A stretch of DNA of 64,000 nt from Porticoccaceae bacterium (GTDB taxonomy: Bacteria; Pseudomonadota; Gammaproteobacteria; Pseudomonadales; Porticoccaceae), in assembly GCA_029250825.1 (NCBI GenBank), contig JAQXEN010000091.1, positions 1 through 64,000 on the forward strand. The letters run 5' to 3'. The translations under genes were made by a program, and so were the position numbers. The notes under the pieces are model-generated. The model worked only from the letters and a program-made list of their open reading frames with translations, was not told the DNA's origin and made no database searches. Positions 50,664-61,081 of this stretch are shown piece by piece. How positions within the stretch are numbered: the first letter of the stretch is position 1; each line of letters opens with the position of its first letter.

Positions 50664-50696
50664 AGTTAAGCGGAAGTTAAGCGACAGTTATGCGAA
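50664..50696. repeat. Tandem repeat, 11 nt x 3, running into the PBP1A start codon
   Basis: Units AGTTAAGCGGA, AGTTAAGCGAC and AGTTATGCGAA are adjacent. The third unit contains the ATG of the PBP1A gene (50690), where an A-to-T difference from the other units creates the start. The first unit supplies GGAAG, a possible but distant ribosome binding site. Confidence 0.85.
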
Positions 50697-53245
50697 GACT
50701 CATTAAGCCCCTAGCTCTGCTAGCCCTCCTCGGAACAGGGGGTTTCCTTGTTGTCGCCTCCTGTTTGTATCTCTACCTTAGCCCAAAACTCCCATCAGTC
50801 GAGGAACTAAAGGAGATCGAGTTACAAATTCCACTGCGAATCTATTCACAAGATTTGAAAGTTATTGCGGAGTTCGGCGAAAAAAAGCGTTCGCCGGTAT
50901 CTTTTGATGAGATACCTCAACCTATGATCGATGCTTTCCTCGCCGCAGAGGATGACAGCTTCTTTGAGCATCGTGGAATCGTTATTACAGGGCTTCTTAG
51001 AGCTGCAGTGGAGCTGATCACCACAGGCCGAATACGCAGTGGTGGCAGTACCATTACCATGCAGGTTGCACGCAACTTCTTTCTCAATAACCGTCAGGAA
51101 TTCACGCGTAAATTTAATGAGATACTGCTCGCCTTCAAAATTGAAGAGGGTCTGACCAAGCAGGAGATACTCTCTCTCTATACCAACAAGATTTATTTTG
51201 GCAATCGAGCCTACGGTATTGGTGCCGCCGCTAATGTCTATTACGGCAAAAAACTCAACCAGTTAACTCTGGCCCAGACTGCCATGATTGCGGGTTTGCC
51301 AAAAGCTCCCTCGGCCTACAACCCCATAGCCAATCCCGAGCGCGCGCTGATCCGCCGCAACTGGATTCTCAGCCGAATGCTATTACTGGACAATATCACC
51401 GAGGAACAGTATCAGTTAGCCCGCCAAGAACCAGATCAGGCTTCTTACCACGGTTCTATCTCCGAACTCAGCGCCGCTTATATTGCCGAGATGGTGCGTC
51501 AGCAGGTGGTGGATAAGTTTGGTCTCAAAGCCTACACCGAAGGCTATTCTGCTATCACCACAATTGATTCGACAATGCAAAAGCAAGGCGTCACAGCGCT
51601 GCAGAGCGGCATTCTCGCCTATGATCAGCGGCACGGTTACCGCGGCCCAGAAAAAAGCGCTGTTGCCGAAGGAGAGTGGACTGAGCTGCTCAACAAGACC
51701 ACTACCTTTGGCATACTTGAGCCGGCGATTGTCAGCGATGTCTCTGAGGACCGCCTCACCCTGCTCAACCGCGATGGTGAGCTTGAAGAGCTCAACTGGC
51801 TGGATGGACTCAAGGATCTACGCCTCTATAAAACAGTCAATGCTCGGAGTGCACCGATCACTAGCGCCGCTGAGCTATTTAGTCGTGGCGATTTGATTCG
51901 CATAGTCCGCAGAGTCGACAATTCGCCCACTCTAGCCCAGATGCCCGAAGTGCAGGCTGCACTGGTGGCTCTAAATCCCGAAGATGGCGCGATCCGCACC
52001 CTAGTAGGTGGCTTCGATTTCCGCAGCAGCCGCTTTAATCGAGTGACTCAGGCTCTGCGTCAACCCGGCTCTAACTTTAAACCCTTTATCTATGCCACGG
52101 CTCTCGACAGCGGTTTTACACCGGCCTCAATTATCAATGATGCACCTGTGGTGTTTAACGATAAAAATCTAGAGGATATGTGGCGACCCGAAAATGATGG
52201 TGGCAAATTCTACGGCCCTACCAGACTCCGCGAAGCACTCTATCGCTCGCGTAATATGGTCTCGATCAGATTACTGAGACGCATGGGCATTGACCGTACT
52301 CTAGAGGGGCTGCAGGCTTTCGGCTTTGATACTGGAGAGATGCCTATCGATCTGTCCCTCGCTCTTGGCAGCCATGCATTGACACCCTTAAAGGTCGCCA
52401 GTGCCTACAATATGCTCGCCAATGGCGGCTACAGTGTCTCGCCTTACTTGTTAGACACAGTCATCGACCGAGGCGGTAACATCATCTTTGAAGCTACTCC
52501 CAAAACGGTTTGTAACAGCTGTGAAGTGGATGGTGGTGAAATAGATGGTAGCGACAGCGAACTAAGCTCTGGAGATTTGGCCGAAGGCCAACTAGTAGCG
52601 GATATAACAGCCTACTCTGCCAATGTTAATGCGGTGGATCTGCAGCTGGAAGAACTACTGAACAACCTCGCCAATGAATCAATTGCCGAAGAGGAGCGCC
52701 AGAGCTTAGAAGTCATTAAACGGGCGCTGCAGCAGCGACCCACCGACATCGTCAAGCCCAATGCCCCTAGAGTAATTAATAGACAAACCGCGTTTTTAAT
52801 CGACTCGATGTTAAAAGATGTCATCTTGCGCGGCACTGGGGTCAAGGCAAAAGTGCTTAAGCGAACTGATCTAGCGGGCAAGACCGGCACCACCAACGGA
52901 CCTCGCGATGCTTGGTTTTCCGGTTATTCGCCGCATCTCACCGTCACTACCTGGGTGGGGTTTGATAATAACTCCAAACTTGGCCGTAATGAATATGGTG
53001 GCTCTGCGGCATTGCCTATTTGGATCGACTTTGCACGTCAGGCACTGGATGGTAAACCTAATATAGAGCGGCCGCAGCCAGATGGTATTGTCATGGTGAA
53101 GATAGATGCTAAGACCGGCAAGCGTGTGGCGCCCAATCAACAGGGTATCTTTGAGTTCTTTAGAAGCGAGAATGTACCTGAGTTAAGTGCAGGTAAAACA
53201 CTGCCAGGAGAGGCTGACAACGCCTTACCCGATGATTTATTCTAG
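50690..53245 (+). CDS. mrcA: Penicillin-binding protein 1A
   Basis: This bifunctional peptidoglycan synthase has 851 residues. An N-terminal membrane anchor is followed by the GT51 glycosyltransferase (AAEDDSFFEHRGI with catalytic Glu, GGSTITMQVARN, KIYFGNRAYGIGAAA). An OB-like insert precedes the transpeptidase, with catalytic Ser in RQPGSNFKPF, SRN in YRSRNMVS and KTGTT in AGKTGTTNGP. A TATAAT at 50579-50584 is a possible -10, but no good -35 pairs with it. The start lies in an 11-base tandem repeat. It is divergent from pilM. Confidence 0.96.
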   Translation: MRRLIKPLALLALLGTGGFLVVASCLYLYLSPKLPSVEELKEIELQIPLRIYSQDLKVIAEFGEKKRSPVSFDEIPQPMIDAFLAAEDDSFFEHRGIVITGLLRAAVELITTGRIRSGGSTITMQVARNFFLNNRQEFTRKFNEILLAFKIEEGLTKQEILSLYTNKIYFGNRAYGIGAAANVYYGKKLNQLTLAQTAMIAGLPKAPSAYNPIANPERALIRRNWILSRMLLLDNITEEQYQLARQEPDQASYHGSISELSAAYIAEMVRQQVVDKFGLKAYTEGYSAITTIDSTMQKQGVTALQSGILAYDQRHGYRGPEKSAVAEGEWTELLNKTTTFGILEPAIVSDVSEDRLTLLNRDGELEELNWLDGLKDLRLYKTVNARSAPITSAAELFSRGDLIRIVRRVDNSPTLAQMPEVQAALVALNPEDGAIRTLVGGFDFRSSRFNRVTQALRQPGSNFKPFIYATALDSGFTPASIINDAPVVFNDKNLEDMWRPENDGGKFYGPTRLREALYRSRNMVSIRLLRRMGIDRTLEGLQAFGFDTGEMPIDLSLALGSHALTPLKVASAYNMLANGGYSVSPYLLDTVIDRGGNIIFEATPKTVCNSCEVDGGEIDGSDSELSSGDLAEGQLVADITAYSANVNAVDLQLEELLNNLANESIAEEERQSLEVIKRALQQRPTDIVKPNAPRVINRQTAFLIDSMLKDVILRGTGVKAKVLKRTDLAGKTGTTNGPRDAWFSGYSPHLTVTTWVGFDNNSKLGRNEYGGSAALPIWIDFARQALDGKPNIERPQPDGIVMVKIDAKTGKRVAPNQQGIFEFFRSENVPELSAGKTLPGEADNALPDDLF

Positions 53246-53281
53246 CCCCGATAACCCTATTCAAATGCTGGATTAATAGTA

Positions 53282-53950
53282 ATGACGCTAGATTGGCACA
53301 ATATTGACACTGTACTCTTAGATATGGACGGCACCCTGCTCGATCTGCACTTCGATACGTTTTTTTGGCTGCAACATCTGCCCAAGCGCTATGCCGAGCA
53401 ACACAATATCTCTGTGGAGCAGGTCGCCGAGAAACTGGCTCGGCGCATGAATGACTTTCAGGGAACATTAAATTGGTACTGCACTGATTTCTGGTCGGAG
53501 GAATTTGATCTCGATATTCTCTCCCTAAAACAGGAAATCGAACACCTTATCGGCTATCGCCCCCACGCGCGTTTATTTCTCGAAGCTCTCGGCACACACA
53601 ACAAGCAGCGCGTATTGGTAACCAATGCCCACCGCGACAGTGTTGACCTAAAGTTTTCCATCACCGGTATTGATGCCCATTTGGACTCAGTTATCTCCTC
53701 ACACGACTATGGTCAGCCGAAAGAAGATCAGCGCTTCTGGCAGCAACTGCAAAACAATATTAACTTTGATCCCGAGCGCACCCTGTTTATCGATGACTCA
53801 GAAGCAGTCCTGCACTCTGCAGAAAAATATGGCATTGCCCACCTGCTGTCCATCGAGCAGCCCGACAGCAAGACCGCTCGACATACGCCATCCAAATTCC
53901 CAATGCTCGATTCCTTTGCCCACCTTATGACGAGTGATGGGTTGGCTTAA
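53282..53950 (+). CDS. yrfG: GMP/IMP nucleotidase, HAD family
   Basis: YrfG-type HAD phosphatases hydrolyse GMP and IMP. The 222-residue protein has HAD motif I DMDGTLLDL, motif II VTNAH and motif IV FIDDSEAVL. FDTFFWLQHLPKRYAEQH and NWYCTDFWSEEFDLDI are typical of YrfG. It lies three bases before hslR, matching the conserved yrfG-hslR-hslO cluster, and 36 bases after the PBP1A gene. Confidence 0.93.
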   Translation: MTLDWHNIDTVLLDMDGTLLDLHFDTFFWLQHLPKRYAEQHNISVEQVAEKLARRMNDFQGTLNWYCTDFWSEEFDLDILSLKQEIEHLIGYRPHARLFLEALGTHNKQRVLVTNAHRDSVDLKFSITGIDAHLDSVISSHDYGQPKEDQRFWQQLQNNINFDPERTLFIDDSEAVLHSAEKYGIAHLLSIEQPDSKTARHTPSKFPMLDSFAHLMTSDGLA

Positions 53951-53953
53951 CCT

Positions 53954-54328
53954 ATGGACAAAGTACGCATTGACAAATGGCTCTGGGCCGCGCGTTTTTT
54001 TAAAACCCGCTCTCTGGCAAAGTCTGCCATCGAAAGTGGCAAAGTGCATATAGATGGCAATAAATCGAAGGCCAGTCGCCAGATAGAGCTGGGCATCATC
54101 ATCACCATCAAACAGGGCTTTGACAGCAAGACCGTGGAGGTTATCGGTCTCTCTGAACAGCGCCGTGGCGCACCAGAGGCGCTCTTGCTCTACGCTGAGA
54201 CAGCTGAGAGCATCGCCCTGCGAGAGAAAGACAGTGCCCTGCGCAAGGCCGCCAATGGCTCATCGATCAGCGATGGCAAACCGAATAAAAAACAGCGCCG
54301 CCAAATTCATCGATTTCTCAGCAGTTAG
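53954..54328 (+). CDS. hslR: Heat shock protein 15 (Hsp15), S4-domain RNA-binding protein
   Basis: Hsp15 binds 50S subunits carrying a stranded nascent chain and tRNA and helps recycle them. The 124-residue protein starts with the S4 fold VRIDKWLWAARFFKTRSLA, AIESGKVHIDGNKSKASR, and ends in a basic tail with KPNKKQRRQIHRF. It sits between yrfG and hslO. Confidence 0.95.
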   Translation: MDKVRIDKWLWAARFFKTRSLAKSAIESGKVHIDGNKSKASRQIELGIIITIKQGFDSKTVEVIGLSEQRRGAPEALLLYAETAESIALREKDSALRKAANGSSISDGKPNKKQRRQIHRFLSS

Positions 54329-54391
54329 GGCCGCATAAATAAGCCGGAGTTTTGGTTAATTAAGATAGGCCCGCTGGAAAATATCAGTACA

Positions 54392-55273
54392 ATGCCGCCT
54401 ATGAAAAATAACAATGACAGTCTTCAGCGTTTTATCTTTGAGAGCACCGACATACGGGGTGAAATAACTACCCTGTCCTCAAGCTATCAGGATCTTCTGG
54501 CGCTACAAAAATACCCACCTCAGGTTGAACTTTTGTTTGGCGAATTTCTTGCCGCCGTGACCCTGCTAAGCTCGAGACTAAAACACAGCGGTATGATCAC
54601 TGTGCAAGCCCGAGGCAGCGGCCCCATAACCACGATCATGGCGGAATGCTCTCAGGACAATAAACTGCGCGGCATTGTGCGCGGCGACTTTGACACCCTA
54701 GACGGCCTGAGCACCTTGCAGGAGTTGCTCGGCAAAGCCACTCTGGCCATCACTCTTGAGCCAGAGGGTAAAGAGCGTTATCAAGGCGTAGTGCCATTGG
54801 ATGAAGCGCAGCTCAGCAGCTGTCTCGAATTCTATTTTTATCAATCCGAACAGCTGCCGACCAAAATTAAACTGACATCAGATGCTAATAGCGCCACTGG
54901 ATTGCTGATCCAGCAGCTGCCCTCATCCGGTGATCAGGAAAAAAGCCAAGAGGACTGGCAGCGAGTTTCTAACTTACTTGAAACCCTCTCCAGCGAGGAA
55001 CAGTTACATCTCTCCCATAATGACCAGCTATACCGGTTATTCCACGAACAGGATTTGCTCTTATTTGAGCCTACCGAGATGCAATTTTCCTGTAGCTGCT
55101 CCCGTCAGCGCACCGAAAATGCCCTGCTTTCTCTGGGCCGCAAAGATGTCTTAGAACTGTCTGCAGAGCAGGGCCTGATTATGATTAACTGCCAATTCTG
55201 CTCTCAGGAATACCGCTTTACCGCCGCCGATGTAAAGCAGCTGTTTGACCCGTCGGAACCACTGCTACACTGA
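54392..55273 (+). CDS. hslO: Redox-regulated chaperone Hsp33
   Basis: Hsp33 is a holdase chaperone activated by oxidation. The 293-residue protein has the N-domain (RFIFESTDIRGEITTL, LRGIVRGDFDTLDGL) and the C-terminal zinc redox switch with the four cysteines CSC and CQFC, the usual C-X-C then C-X2-C set. ATG 54392 and ATG 54401 are both possible starts; the difference is three residues. Confidence 0.96.
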   Translation: MPPMKNNNDSLQRFIFESTDIRGEITTLSSSYQDLLALQKYPPQVELLFGEFLAAVTLLSSRLKHSGMITVQARGSGPITTIMAECSQDNKLRGIVRGDFDTLDGLSTLQELLGKATLAITLEPEGKERYQGVVPLDEAQLSSCLEFYFYQSEQLPTKIKLTSDANSATGLLIQQLPSSGDQEKSQEDWQRVSNLLETLSSEEQLHLSHNDQLYRLFHEQDLLLFEPTEMQFSCSCSRQRTENALLSLGRKDVLELSAEQGLIMINCQFCSQEYRFTAADVKQLFDPSEPLLH

Positions 55274-55400
55274 ACCTGTTACGCCGAGTGGGGTAGGAAA
55301 TCGCACTTAGATTCACAGGGCTTTTCTGGCATAATTGGCGTCCATTTTAGATCGCAACACCGACCATCAAATCGTTCACCCTTTGGAAGAGAGGAAGAGA

Positions 55401-56948
55401 ATGACCAACGCTGCTGTATACAGAGATCCCGGCTCGACTGAGCTTATTGAAATAGCCATTAAACGCGGGGAGGGACATCTTGCTGATACTGGCGCTTTTG
55501 TTGCCACCACCGGCCACCGCAGCGGGAGATCCCCCGCCGATAGATTTATCGTCGACGAACCCAGCTCATCTGACGCCATAGACTGGGGTTCGGTCAACCG
55601 TCCCTTTGATGCAGAACGTTTTGATGCGCTCTGGGAGCGCGCCTCTGAGTATCTTGCCGATCGCGAACGATTCGTAGCAGAGCTTCATGTGGGTCAGGAC
55701 TCAGAGCACTATATTCCGGTAAAGGTGACCACCGAAACCGCCTGGCACTGTCTGTTTGCAAGGAATATGTTTATCCGTACAGACAAATACAACCCTTCAA
55801 ATAAAGCACCGTGGAAAATTTTACATGCCGCCAACTTTGTCTGTGAGCCGGAGCGCGATGGCACTAACAGCGATGGTGTAGTGATTATCAACTTTGCTCA
55901 GCGCAAAGTGCTGTTGGCCGGTATGCGCTACGCCGGTGAGATGAAGAAAGCCATGTTCTCGGTACAGAATTTTCTGCTGCCAGAAAAAGATGTAATGTCT
56001 ATGCACTGTGCTGCCAATGTGGGTGAAGACGGCGACACGGCCCTGTTTTTCGGCCTCTCAGGCACCGGTAAAACCACCCTATCAGCGGACCCTGATCGCT
56101 ATCTGATCGGCGATGATGAGCACGGCTGGGGCAAGGGAACAGTCTTTAACATCGAGGGCGGTTGTTACGCCAAGACCATCGATTTGAGCCAGAAAAACGA
56201 ACCGGTAATCTGGGACGCGATTCGCTTTGGTTCAATTGTCGAGAACGTAGCGATATCCGAGGGTCAGCGAACCGCTGATTACTCAGATACCAGCCTCACT
56301 GAAAATGGCCGCTGCAGCTATCCTCTGGAACATGTGGAAAAGCGCTGTATCGAGAACCAATCTGGTGAGCCGAAAAATATTATCTTCCTTACCTGCGATG
56401 TGACCGGTGTACTGCCTCCGGTTTCAATGCTCAGTAAAGAAGCCGCTGCCTATCACTTTTTAAGTGGTTATACCGCCCGCGTGGGTTCCACCGAGCTGGG
56501 GGCAGAAGCGGGTATTCACCCGACCTTCTCAACCTGCTTTGGCTCACCCTTTATGCCCCGCCCGGCAAGTGTCTACGCTGAACTGTTGATGAGGCGTATC
56601 GAAGATTTTGGCTCTCGAGTCTATCTGGTTAACACTGGCTGGACTGGCGGCTCTGGTGGTGCTGGCGGAGTCGGTAACCGATTCCCTATTCCGGTAACCC
56701 GCGCTGTAGTGACGGCCATTACCAATGGATCCCTTGAGAACTGTGAGTCAGAGCACCTGGATCTGTTAAATCTGGATATTCCCACGAAAATTGACGGCGT
56801 TGACAGCAAGTATCTCAACCCACGCAATGCCTGGGATAATAAGGCTGCCTACGACAAACAAGCTGGGATATTAGCCAAGCTGTTTGTCGAGAACATCCAT
56901 AGCTTTGCGCCCTCTCAGGATATTATTGATGCAGGACCGCAGCTCTAA
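55401..56948 (+). CDS. pckA: Phosphoenolpyruvate carboxykinase (ATP)
   Basis: PckA makes phosphoenolpyruvate from oxaloacetate with ATP, the entry to gluconeogenesis. From ATG 55401 it has 515 residues. Signatures include [15 protein letters not shown] (oxaloacetate-binding Arg), the P-loop [14 protein letters not shown], the metal site [10 protein letters not shown] and [18 protein letters not shown]. The ATG has AGGAAGAG immediately before it; the frame is open to a TTG at 55335, but the extra 22 residues are not typical. A strong terminator follows. Confidence 0.97.
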   Translation: MTNAAVYRDPGSTELIEIAIKRGEGHLADTGAFVATTGHRSGRSPADRFIVDEPSSSDAIDWGSVNRPFDAERFDALWERASEYLADRERFVAELHVGQDSEHYIPVKVTTETAWHCLFARNMFIRTDKYNPSNKAPWKILHAANFVCEPERDGTNSDGVVIINFAQRKVLLAGMRYAGEMKKAMFSVQNFLLPEKDVMSMHCAANVGEDGDTALFFGLSGTGKTTLSADPDRYLIGDDEHGWGKGTVFNIEGGCYAKTIDLSQKNEPVIWDAIRFGSIVENVAISEGQRTADYSDTSLTENGRCSYPLEHVEKRCIENQSGEPKNIIFLTCDVTGVLPPVSMLSKEAAAYHFLSGYTARVGSTELGAEAGIHPTFSTCFGSPFMPRPASVYAELLMRRIEDFGSRVYLVNTGWTGGSGGAGGVGNRFPIPVTRAVVTAITNGSLENCESEHLDLLNLDIPTKIDGVDSKYLNPRNAWDNKAAYDKQAGILAKLFVENIHSFAPSQDIIDAGPQL

Positions 56949-56967
56949 ATTAACAAGCTGTAACTGA

Positions 56968-56999
56968 ATACCCGCTTTGAAAGAAGCGGGTATTTTTTT
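56968..56999 (+). terminator. Intrinsic terminator of pckA
   Basis: ATACCCGCTT pairs with AAGCGGGTAT around a six-base loop and is followed by seven T. It begins 20 bases after the pckA stop. Confidence 0.93.
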
Positions 57000-57043
57000 G
57001 CCTTTTATTTGTCCTCGCTATTTAGCCCATAAACTCAAGACGT

Positions 57044-57066
57044 AAAAAAACCCGCCTCAGCGGGTT
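57044..57066 (-). terminator. Intrinsic terminator of the cytochrome c5 gene
   Basis: On the minus strand, AACCCGC pairs with GCGGGTT around a four-base loop and runs into seven T. It lies 36 bases past the cytochrome stop and faces the pckA terminator. Confidence 0.9.
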
Positions 57067-57101
57067 CTTTAAACGACTAAAGATCTAACTGACAGGCTGC
57101 T

Positions 57102-57548
57102 CTACTTGCTGCCGTCCAGAATATGATCCACTGCAGCCTTTACTTCGTCATCGCTGCAATCCATGCAAGTGCCGCGCATTGGCATACCACGAATACCGTT
57201 GATAGCGTTGGTGTAGACTGTTTCCAGACCCTGCTCAAGGCGCGCAGACCAGGCAGCCACATCGCCCATTATAGGAGCGCCAGCAACACCAGAACTGTGG
57301 CAGGCAACGCAGTTGGTAGTATAAATATCACCGCCGTCACGGGCTGACTCAGCGCCGCCAGAGGCTACAACTGCAACCTGCCCAGCCATAGAGACATGAC
57401 CAGCTGGGGCTATTCTCGCAGCAACCTGCTGTTCTTGATTGGCGGTCAAATTAACCGTTTTATCACCGGATCCACAGCCCCACAAAACGGCACTGGCAAT
57501 AGTGATTAAAACGAGGTTGGTCAGTCGACTGCTCATGAATATTTTCAT
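57102..57548 (-). CDS. Cytochrome c5-type monoheme lipoprotein
   Basis: This 148-residue protein has a signal peptide ending in lipobox LWGC, so it is membrane-tethered in the periplasm. The class I cytochrome c domain has one heme motif CVACH followed by SSGVAGAPIMGD, the Met ligand in GMPMRG, and the CMDCSDDEVKAAVDHIL end that gives cytochrome c5 its characteristic disulfide. It probably shuttles electrons in the respiratory chain. ATG 57548 has GGAG ten bases upstream; a TTG one codon earlier is less likely. Confidence 0.92.
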   Translation of the reverse strand: MKIFMSSRLTNLVLITIASAVLWGCGSGDKTVNLTANQEQQVAARIAPAGHVSMAGQVAVVASGGAESARDGGDIYTTNCVACHSSGVAGAPIMGDVAAWSARLEQGLETVYTNAINGIRGMPMRGTCMDCSDDEVKAAVDHILDGSK

Positions 57549-57688
57549 CAAAGGTCATCTCCGGTTAAAGCTTGTTAGCAAATTTTGGCGGCATTATAGC
57601 GCGCAATCGTTCAATTCTCATTAGCAATACGTTGAATATTTCTCTTCGTATCCCTGCACTGCATTTATTCTGCTTAACTAGTTTTAAA

Positions 57689-58702
57689 CTAGCTGCCCAC
57701 TAAAGGTCTAATTCCCACTGCATGGCGCACTTTAGCAATCAGCGCCTGACTCTCAGCTCTAGCCTTTGCAGCACCCTGCTGCAAGATCTTTTCTATTTTA
57801 GCCGGGTCTTGCATCAATATTTCATAGCGTTCACGGGCATCGGCCAACTCTGTATTGACCAGTTCGAAAAGCTGCTTCTTGGCCTCGCCCCAGGCTATGC
57901 CATTAGCAAACTGTTCGCGCATGGCAGCGGTCTGCACCTCTGAGGCAAAGGCTTTCCATATCTGGAACACCGCCGATGTATCCGGATCTTTTGGCTCACC
58001 GGGTTCCAGCAGGTTGGTTTTGATTTTATTAATATGTTTCTTCAACTGCTTCTCAGTTAAAAACAGTGGAATAGTATTGCCATAACTCTTGCTCATTTTA
58101 CGGCCATCCAAACCCTGTAACACCGCAACATTGTCGTCTACCACCGCCGCTGGCAACACAAAGTGCTCGCCGTAATGGTGATTGAAGCGCTGAGCCACAT
58201 CTCGGGCCATTTCCACATGCTGAATTTGGTCGCGACCTACGGGGATTTTGTGGGCATTAAACATCAGGATATCCGCAGCCATCAGTATTGGATAACTAAA
58301 CAGCCCCATATTTATACCGAAGTCAGCGTCTTCGCCAAGCTCTTCATTGGCTTGCACTGCACCCTTGTAGGCGTGGGCGCGGTTCATCAAGCCTTTGGCT
58401 GTCATGCAGGTAAGAAACCAGGTCAGCTCTGGAATTTCTGGAATATCCGACTGGCGGTAAAAGGTTACCTTATCCGGATCCAATCCCAGTGCCAGCCAGG
58501 TAGCGGCAATCTCCATAGTCGAGCGCTGCACCAGCTCGGAATCTTGGGACTTGATCAATGAGTGATAGTCGGCCAAAAAGAAAAATGATTCAGAATCACC
58601 ACTGCGACTGGCTTCAATAGCCGGACGAATAGCCCCTACATAGTTGCCCAAATGGGGGGTTCCGGAAGTGGTGATACCGGTTAAAACGCGCTGCTTACTC
58701 AT
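57689..58702 (-). CDS. trpS: Tryptophanyl-tRNA synthetase
   Basis: This class I aminoacyl-tRNA synthetase charges tRNA-Trp. The 337-residue protein has the HIGH-type motif [10 protein letters not shown], the KMSKS motif exactly as [10 protein letters not shown], and [21 protein letters not shown]. The minimal length is normal for bacterial TrpS. It stands alone, about 100 bases from the aminopeptidase gene on the same strand. Confidence 0.97.
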   Translation of the reverse strand: MSKQRVLTGITTSGTPHLGNYVGAIRPAIEASRSGDSESFFFLADYHSLIKSQDSELVQRSTMEIAATWLALGLDPDKVTFYRQSDIPEIPELTWFLTCMTAKGLMNRAHAYKGAVQANEELGEDADFGINMGLFSYPILMAADILMFNAHKIPVGRDQIQHVEMARDVAQRFNHHYGEHFVLPAAVVDDNVAVLQGLDGRKMSKSYGNTIPLFLTEKQLKKHINKIKTNLLEPGEPKDPDTSAVFQIWKAFASEVQTAAMREQFANGIAWGEAKKQLFELVNTELADARERYEILMQDPAKIEKILQQGAAKARAESQALIAKVRHAVGIRPLVGS

Positions 58703-58806
58703 ATTGACTCAATACTTTTCTAGGTTGGCAAATAATGCTGCGTATAATAATCGATCTACGATAACACTGCAGGTAAAGCTTATTCCTTTACTGGCCTTTT
58801 TAATTC

Positions 58807-60135
58807 TCAGTCATTCACAGCCACTTGCAAGCGTCCAGGACGATTAAAAAACTGCGTCAGCACCCGGGTAAGACGCTGAGGATCCAATGTGCCGGTTAAT
58901 TCACGGCAGGAGTGCATTGCCAACTGAGGTATTCCCACATCCAGTGTTGGGATGCCTAATTTCGCCGCAGTGACGGGACCAATGGTGCTACCACAGCCGA
59001 GATCCGTGCGGGTCACAAAGGACTGCACCGGCACATCCACCTCAGCACAGAGCTGACGGAACAGGCTCGCAGTGACACCATTAGTGGCATAACGCTGATT
59101 GGCATTGACCTTGATAACCGGGCCAGCATTGATTTCCGGCTTGTGGCCAGCTTCGTGTTTATCGGCAAAATTAGGGTGCACCGCATGGGCATTGTCACAG
59201 GAAATTAACAGAGATCCGTCAAGCACTCGTGCCCTATTACTGGCTCGTGCATCGCCACACAGATCATTGCACAGACGATCCACCACAGACTCTAGGAATG
59301 GCCCATCGGCGCCCACCGAGGAAACGCTGCCAACCTCTTCGTGATCATTGCAAACCAATACTGATGTGCAGTCTGTATCGGCATTAATCAGCGCTTGGGT
59401 GGCGACAAAACAACTGAGCAGATTATCCAGTCGCGCCGAGGCGAAAAATTCTTTGTTTAAGCCAACCGTTGCCGCGCCCTGCACATCATAGAAGCAGAGT
59501 TCGTAGTCCAAGACCTTTTCTCCTTCCGCCAAAAAACGCTCCGCCAACAGCTCGCGAAAATCAGTTTTTTCTTGGGCCTGCATCAGAATTGGTGGAATAT
59601 CAGTCTGGGCATTAATCGTGCGATCTTTATTGGCAGTGCGATCTAGATGAATCGCCAGACTGGGAATAATCGCAATCGCCTCATTGAAGTTGATCAGCTG
59701 TTGCTTTAACTGGCCACTGGTATCGCTGTAGACCAGACGCCCAGCAAGGGATAGATCGCGATCAAACCAAGGGTTGAGCAGCGCCCCACCATAGACCTCA
59801 ACACCGAGCTGGAAGTATTGGCTGTTGAGCATCTCAGGCTGGGGTTTAACCATCAGGCAGGGACTATCTGTGTGGGCACCGGCCATGCGGATCCCAGTTT
59901 CAGCGAGATCTTCGCTCCCCGCCACAAAGGCGATAATCGAAGAGCCATTGCGGGTGACAAAATATTTTTCGCCCGACTTTAGAGACCAGTCTTGAGATTC
60001 GCTGAGGGATTGGAAACCCGCCTCGCGCAATAAACTGGCGATATTGGCAACCGCGTGAAATGGCGTTGGCGAGCCATCAATAAAATCCGCCAAGTGCTTA
60101 TTAAAATTCTCTACCTGAGTATCAACAGGATTCAT
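58807..60135 (-). CDS. apeB: M18 family aminopeptidase
   Basis: This is a dinuclear-zinc aminopeptidase of the aspartyl aminopeptidase family. The 442-residue protein shows AGAHTDSPCLMVKP (metal-binding His and Asp), VYGGALLNPWFDRDL, DNLLSCFVA and CNDHEEVGSVSS (catalytic Glu and metal Glu), and ends with MHSCRE, which carries the last His ligand. ATG 60135 has AGGA seven bases upstream; TTG 60141 is a poorer choice. It likely removes acidic or other N-terminal residues from cytoplasmic peptides. Confidence 0.95.
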   Translation of the reverse strand: MNPVDTQVENFNKHLADFIDGSPTPFHAVANIASLLREAGFQSLSESQDWSLKSGEKYFVTRNGSSIIAFVAGSEDLAETGIRMAGAHTDSPCLMVKPQPEMLNSQYFQLGVEVYGGALLNPWFDRDLSLAGRLVYSDTSGQLKQQLINFNEAIAIIPSLAIHLDRTANKDRTINAQTDIPPILMQAQEKTDFRELLAERFLAEGEKVLDYELCFYDVQGAATVGLNKEFFASARLDNLLSCFVATQALINADTDCTSVLVCNDHEEVGSVSSVGADGPFLESVVDRLCNDLCGDARASNRARVLDGSLLISCDNAHAVHPNFADKHEAGHKPEINAGPVIKVNANQRYATNGVTASLFRQLCAEVDVPVQSFVTRTDLGCGSTIGPVTAAKLGIPTLDVGIPQLAMHSCRELTGTLDPQRLTRVLTQFFNRPGRLQVAVND

Positions 60136-60182
60136 TTTCAATTCCTTGTTATCGGTTCGCGATAAAATAATGTGCTTTAAGA

Positions 60183-61061
60183 CTAACGCTTATCCTGCTC
60201 AAGTCTAGCCAGCAAGCTTGAGGTATCCCAGCGATTGCCACCCATCTCCTGAACCTGCTGATAATAATGATCAACTAGTTGGGTCAGCGGCAGATCACTG
60301 CCATTGGCTTTGGCCTCATCTAGAGCAAAGGCTAAATCTTTGCGCATCCACTGCACGGCAAAACCATGCTCATATTCATTGGCCAACATAGTCTGATAGC
60401 GATTTTCCATCTGCCAGGACTGGGCTGCGCCTTTAGAGATAACCTCAACCACCTGATGCGCATCGAGGCCGGCGCGCTTGGCAAAATTAAGGCCCTCGGC
60501 GAGTCCTTGAACCACGCCGGCGATGCAAATTTGATTGACCATTTTACACAGTTGACCGCTGCCCACATCACCCATCAACTGGAGAGATTTGGCGTAGCTC
60601 TCGATCACTTCTGTCACTGCGGAAAAATGATCTTGCTGGCCACCACACATCACTGTCAGCTGGCCGTTTTCGGCGCCCTGTTGGCCACCGGATACCGGAG
60701 CATCAATAAACCCAAGACCCAAGGCATCTGCCTGCTCAGCCAACTCTCGGGCCACCAAAGCAGAAGTTGTAGTGTGGTCGACCAAAATTGAACCGGGACT
60801 CATTGCAGCCAAGGCGCCAGTTTTACCAGCAACCACAGCGCGCACATCGTCATCATTGCCAAGGCAGCTAAAGACAATCTCAGCACCCCTGACCGCCTTG
60901 TCTACTGTATCAGCAGACTCGCCAGCATATTCGCTCAGCCAGCGCTGACTGACGCTGTTGGTACGATTGTAAACAACCACCCCATAGCCCTGCTTGCTCA
61001 GCCATCCGGCCATGGGATAACCCATTACACCAAGCCCCAAAAAGGCCACAGATTTTTGCAT
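60183..61061 (-). CDS. NAD(P)-dependent beta-hydroxyacid dehydrogenase
   Basis: This 292-residue protein belongs to the 3-hydroxyisobutyrate dehydrogenase / tartronate semialdehyde reductase family. The Rossmann start is VAFLGLGVMGYPMAGWLSKQ. The substrate signature is IDAPVSGGQQGAENGQLTVM, and the catalytic Lys is in GSGQLCKMVNQI. The family acts on small beta-hydroxy acids; the exact substrate cannot be told. It is 20 bases before uppP on the minus strand. Confidence 0.9.
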   Translation of the reverse strand: MQKSVAFLGLGVMGYPMAGWLSKQGYGVVVYNRTNSVSQRWLSEYAGESADTVDKAVRGAEIVFSCLGNDDDVRAVVAGKTGALAAMSPGSILVDHTTTSALVARELAEQADALGLGFIDAPVSGGQQGAENGQLTVMCGGQQDHFSAVTEVIESYAKSLQLMGDVGSGQLCKMVNQICIAGVVQGLAEGLNFAKRAGLDAHQVVEVISKGAAQSWQMENRYQTMLANEYEHGFAVQWMRKDLAFALDEAKANGSDLPLTQLVDHYYQQVQEMGGNRWDTSSLLARLEQDKR

Positions 61062-61081
61062 CAGAGTTTCCTATAAATTAC

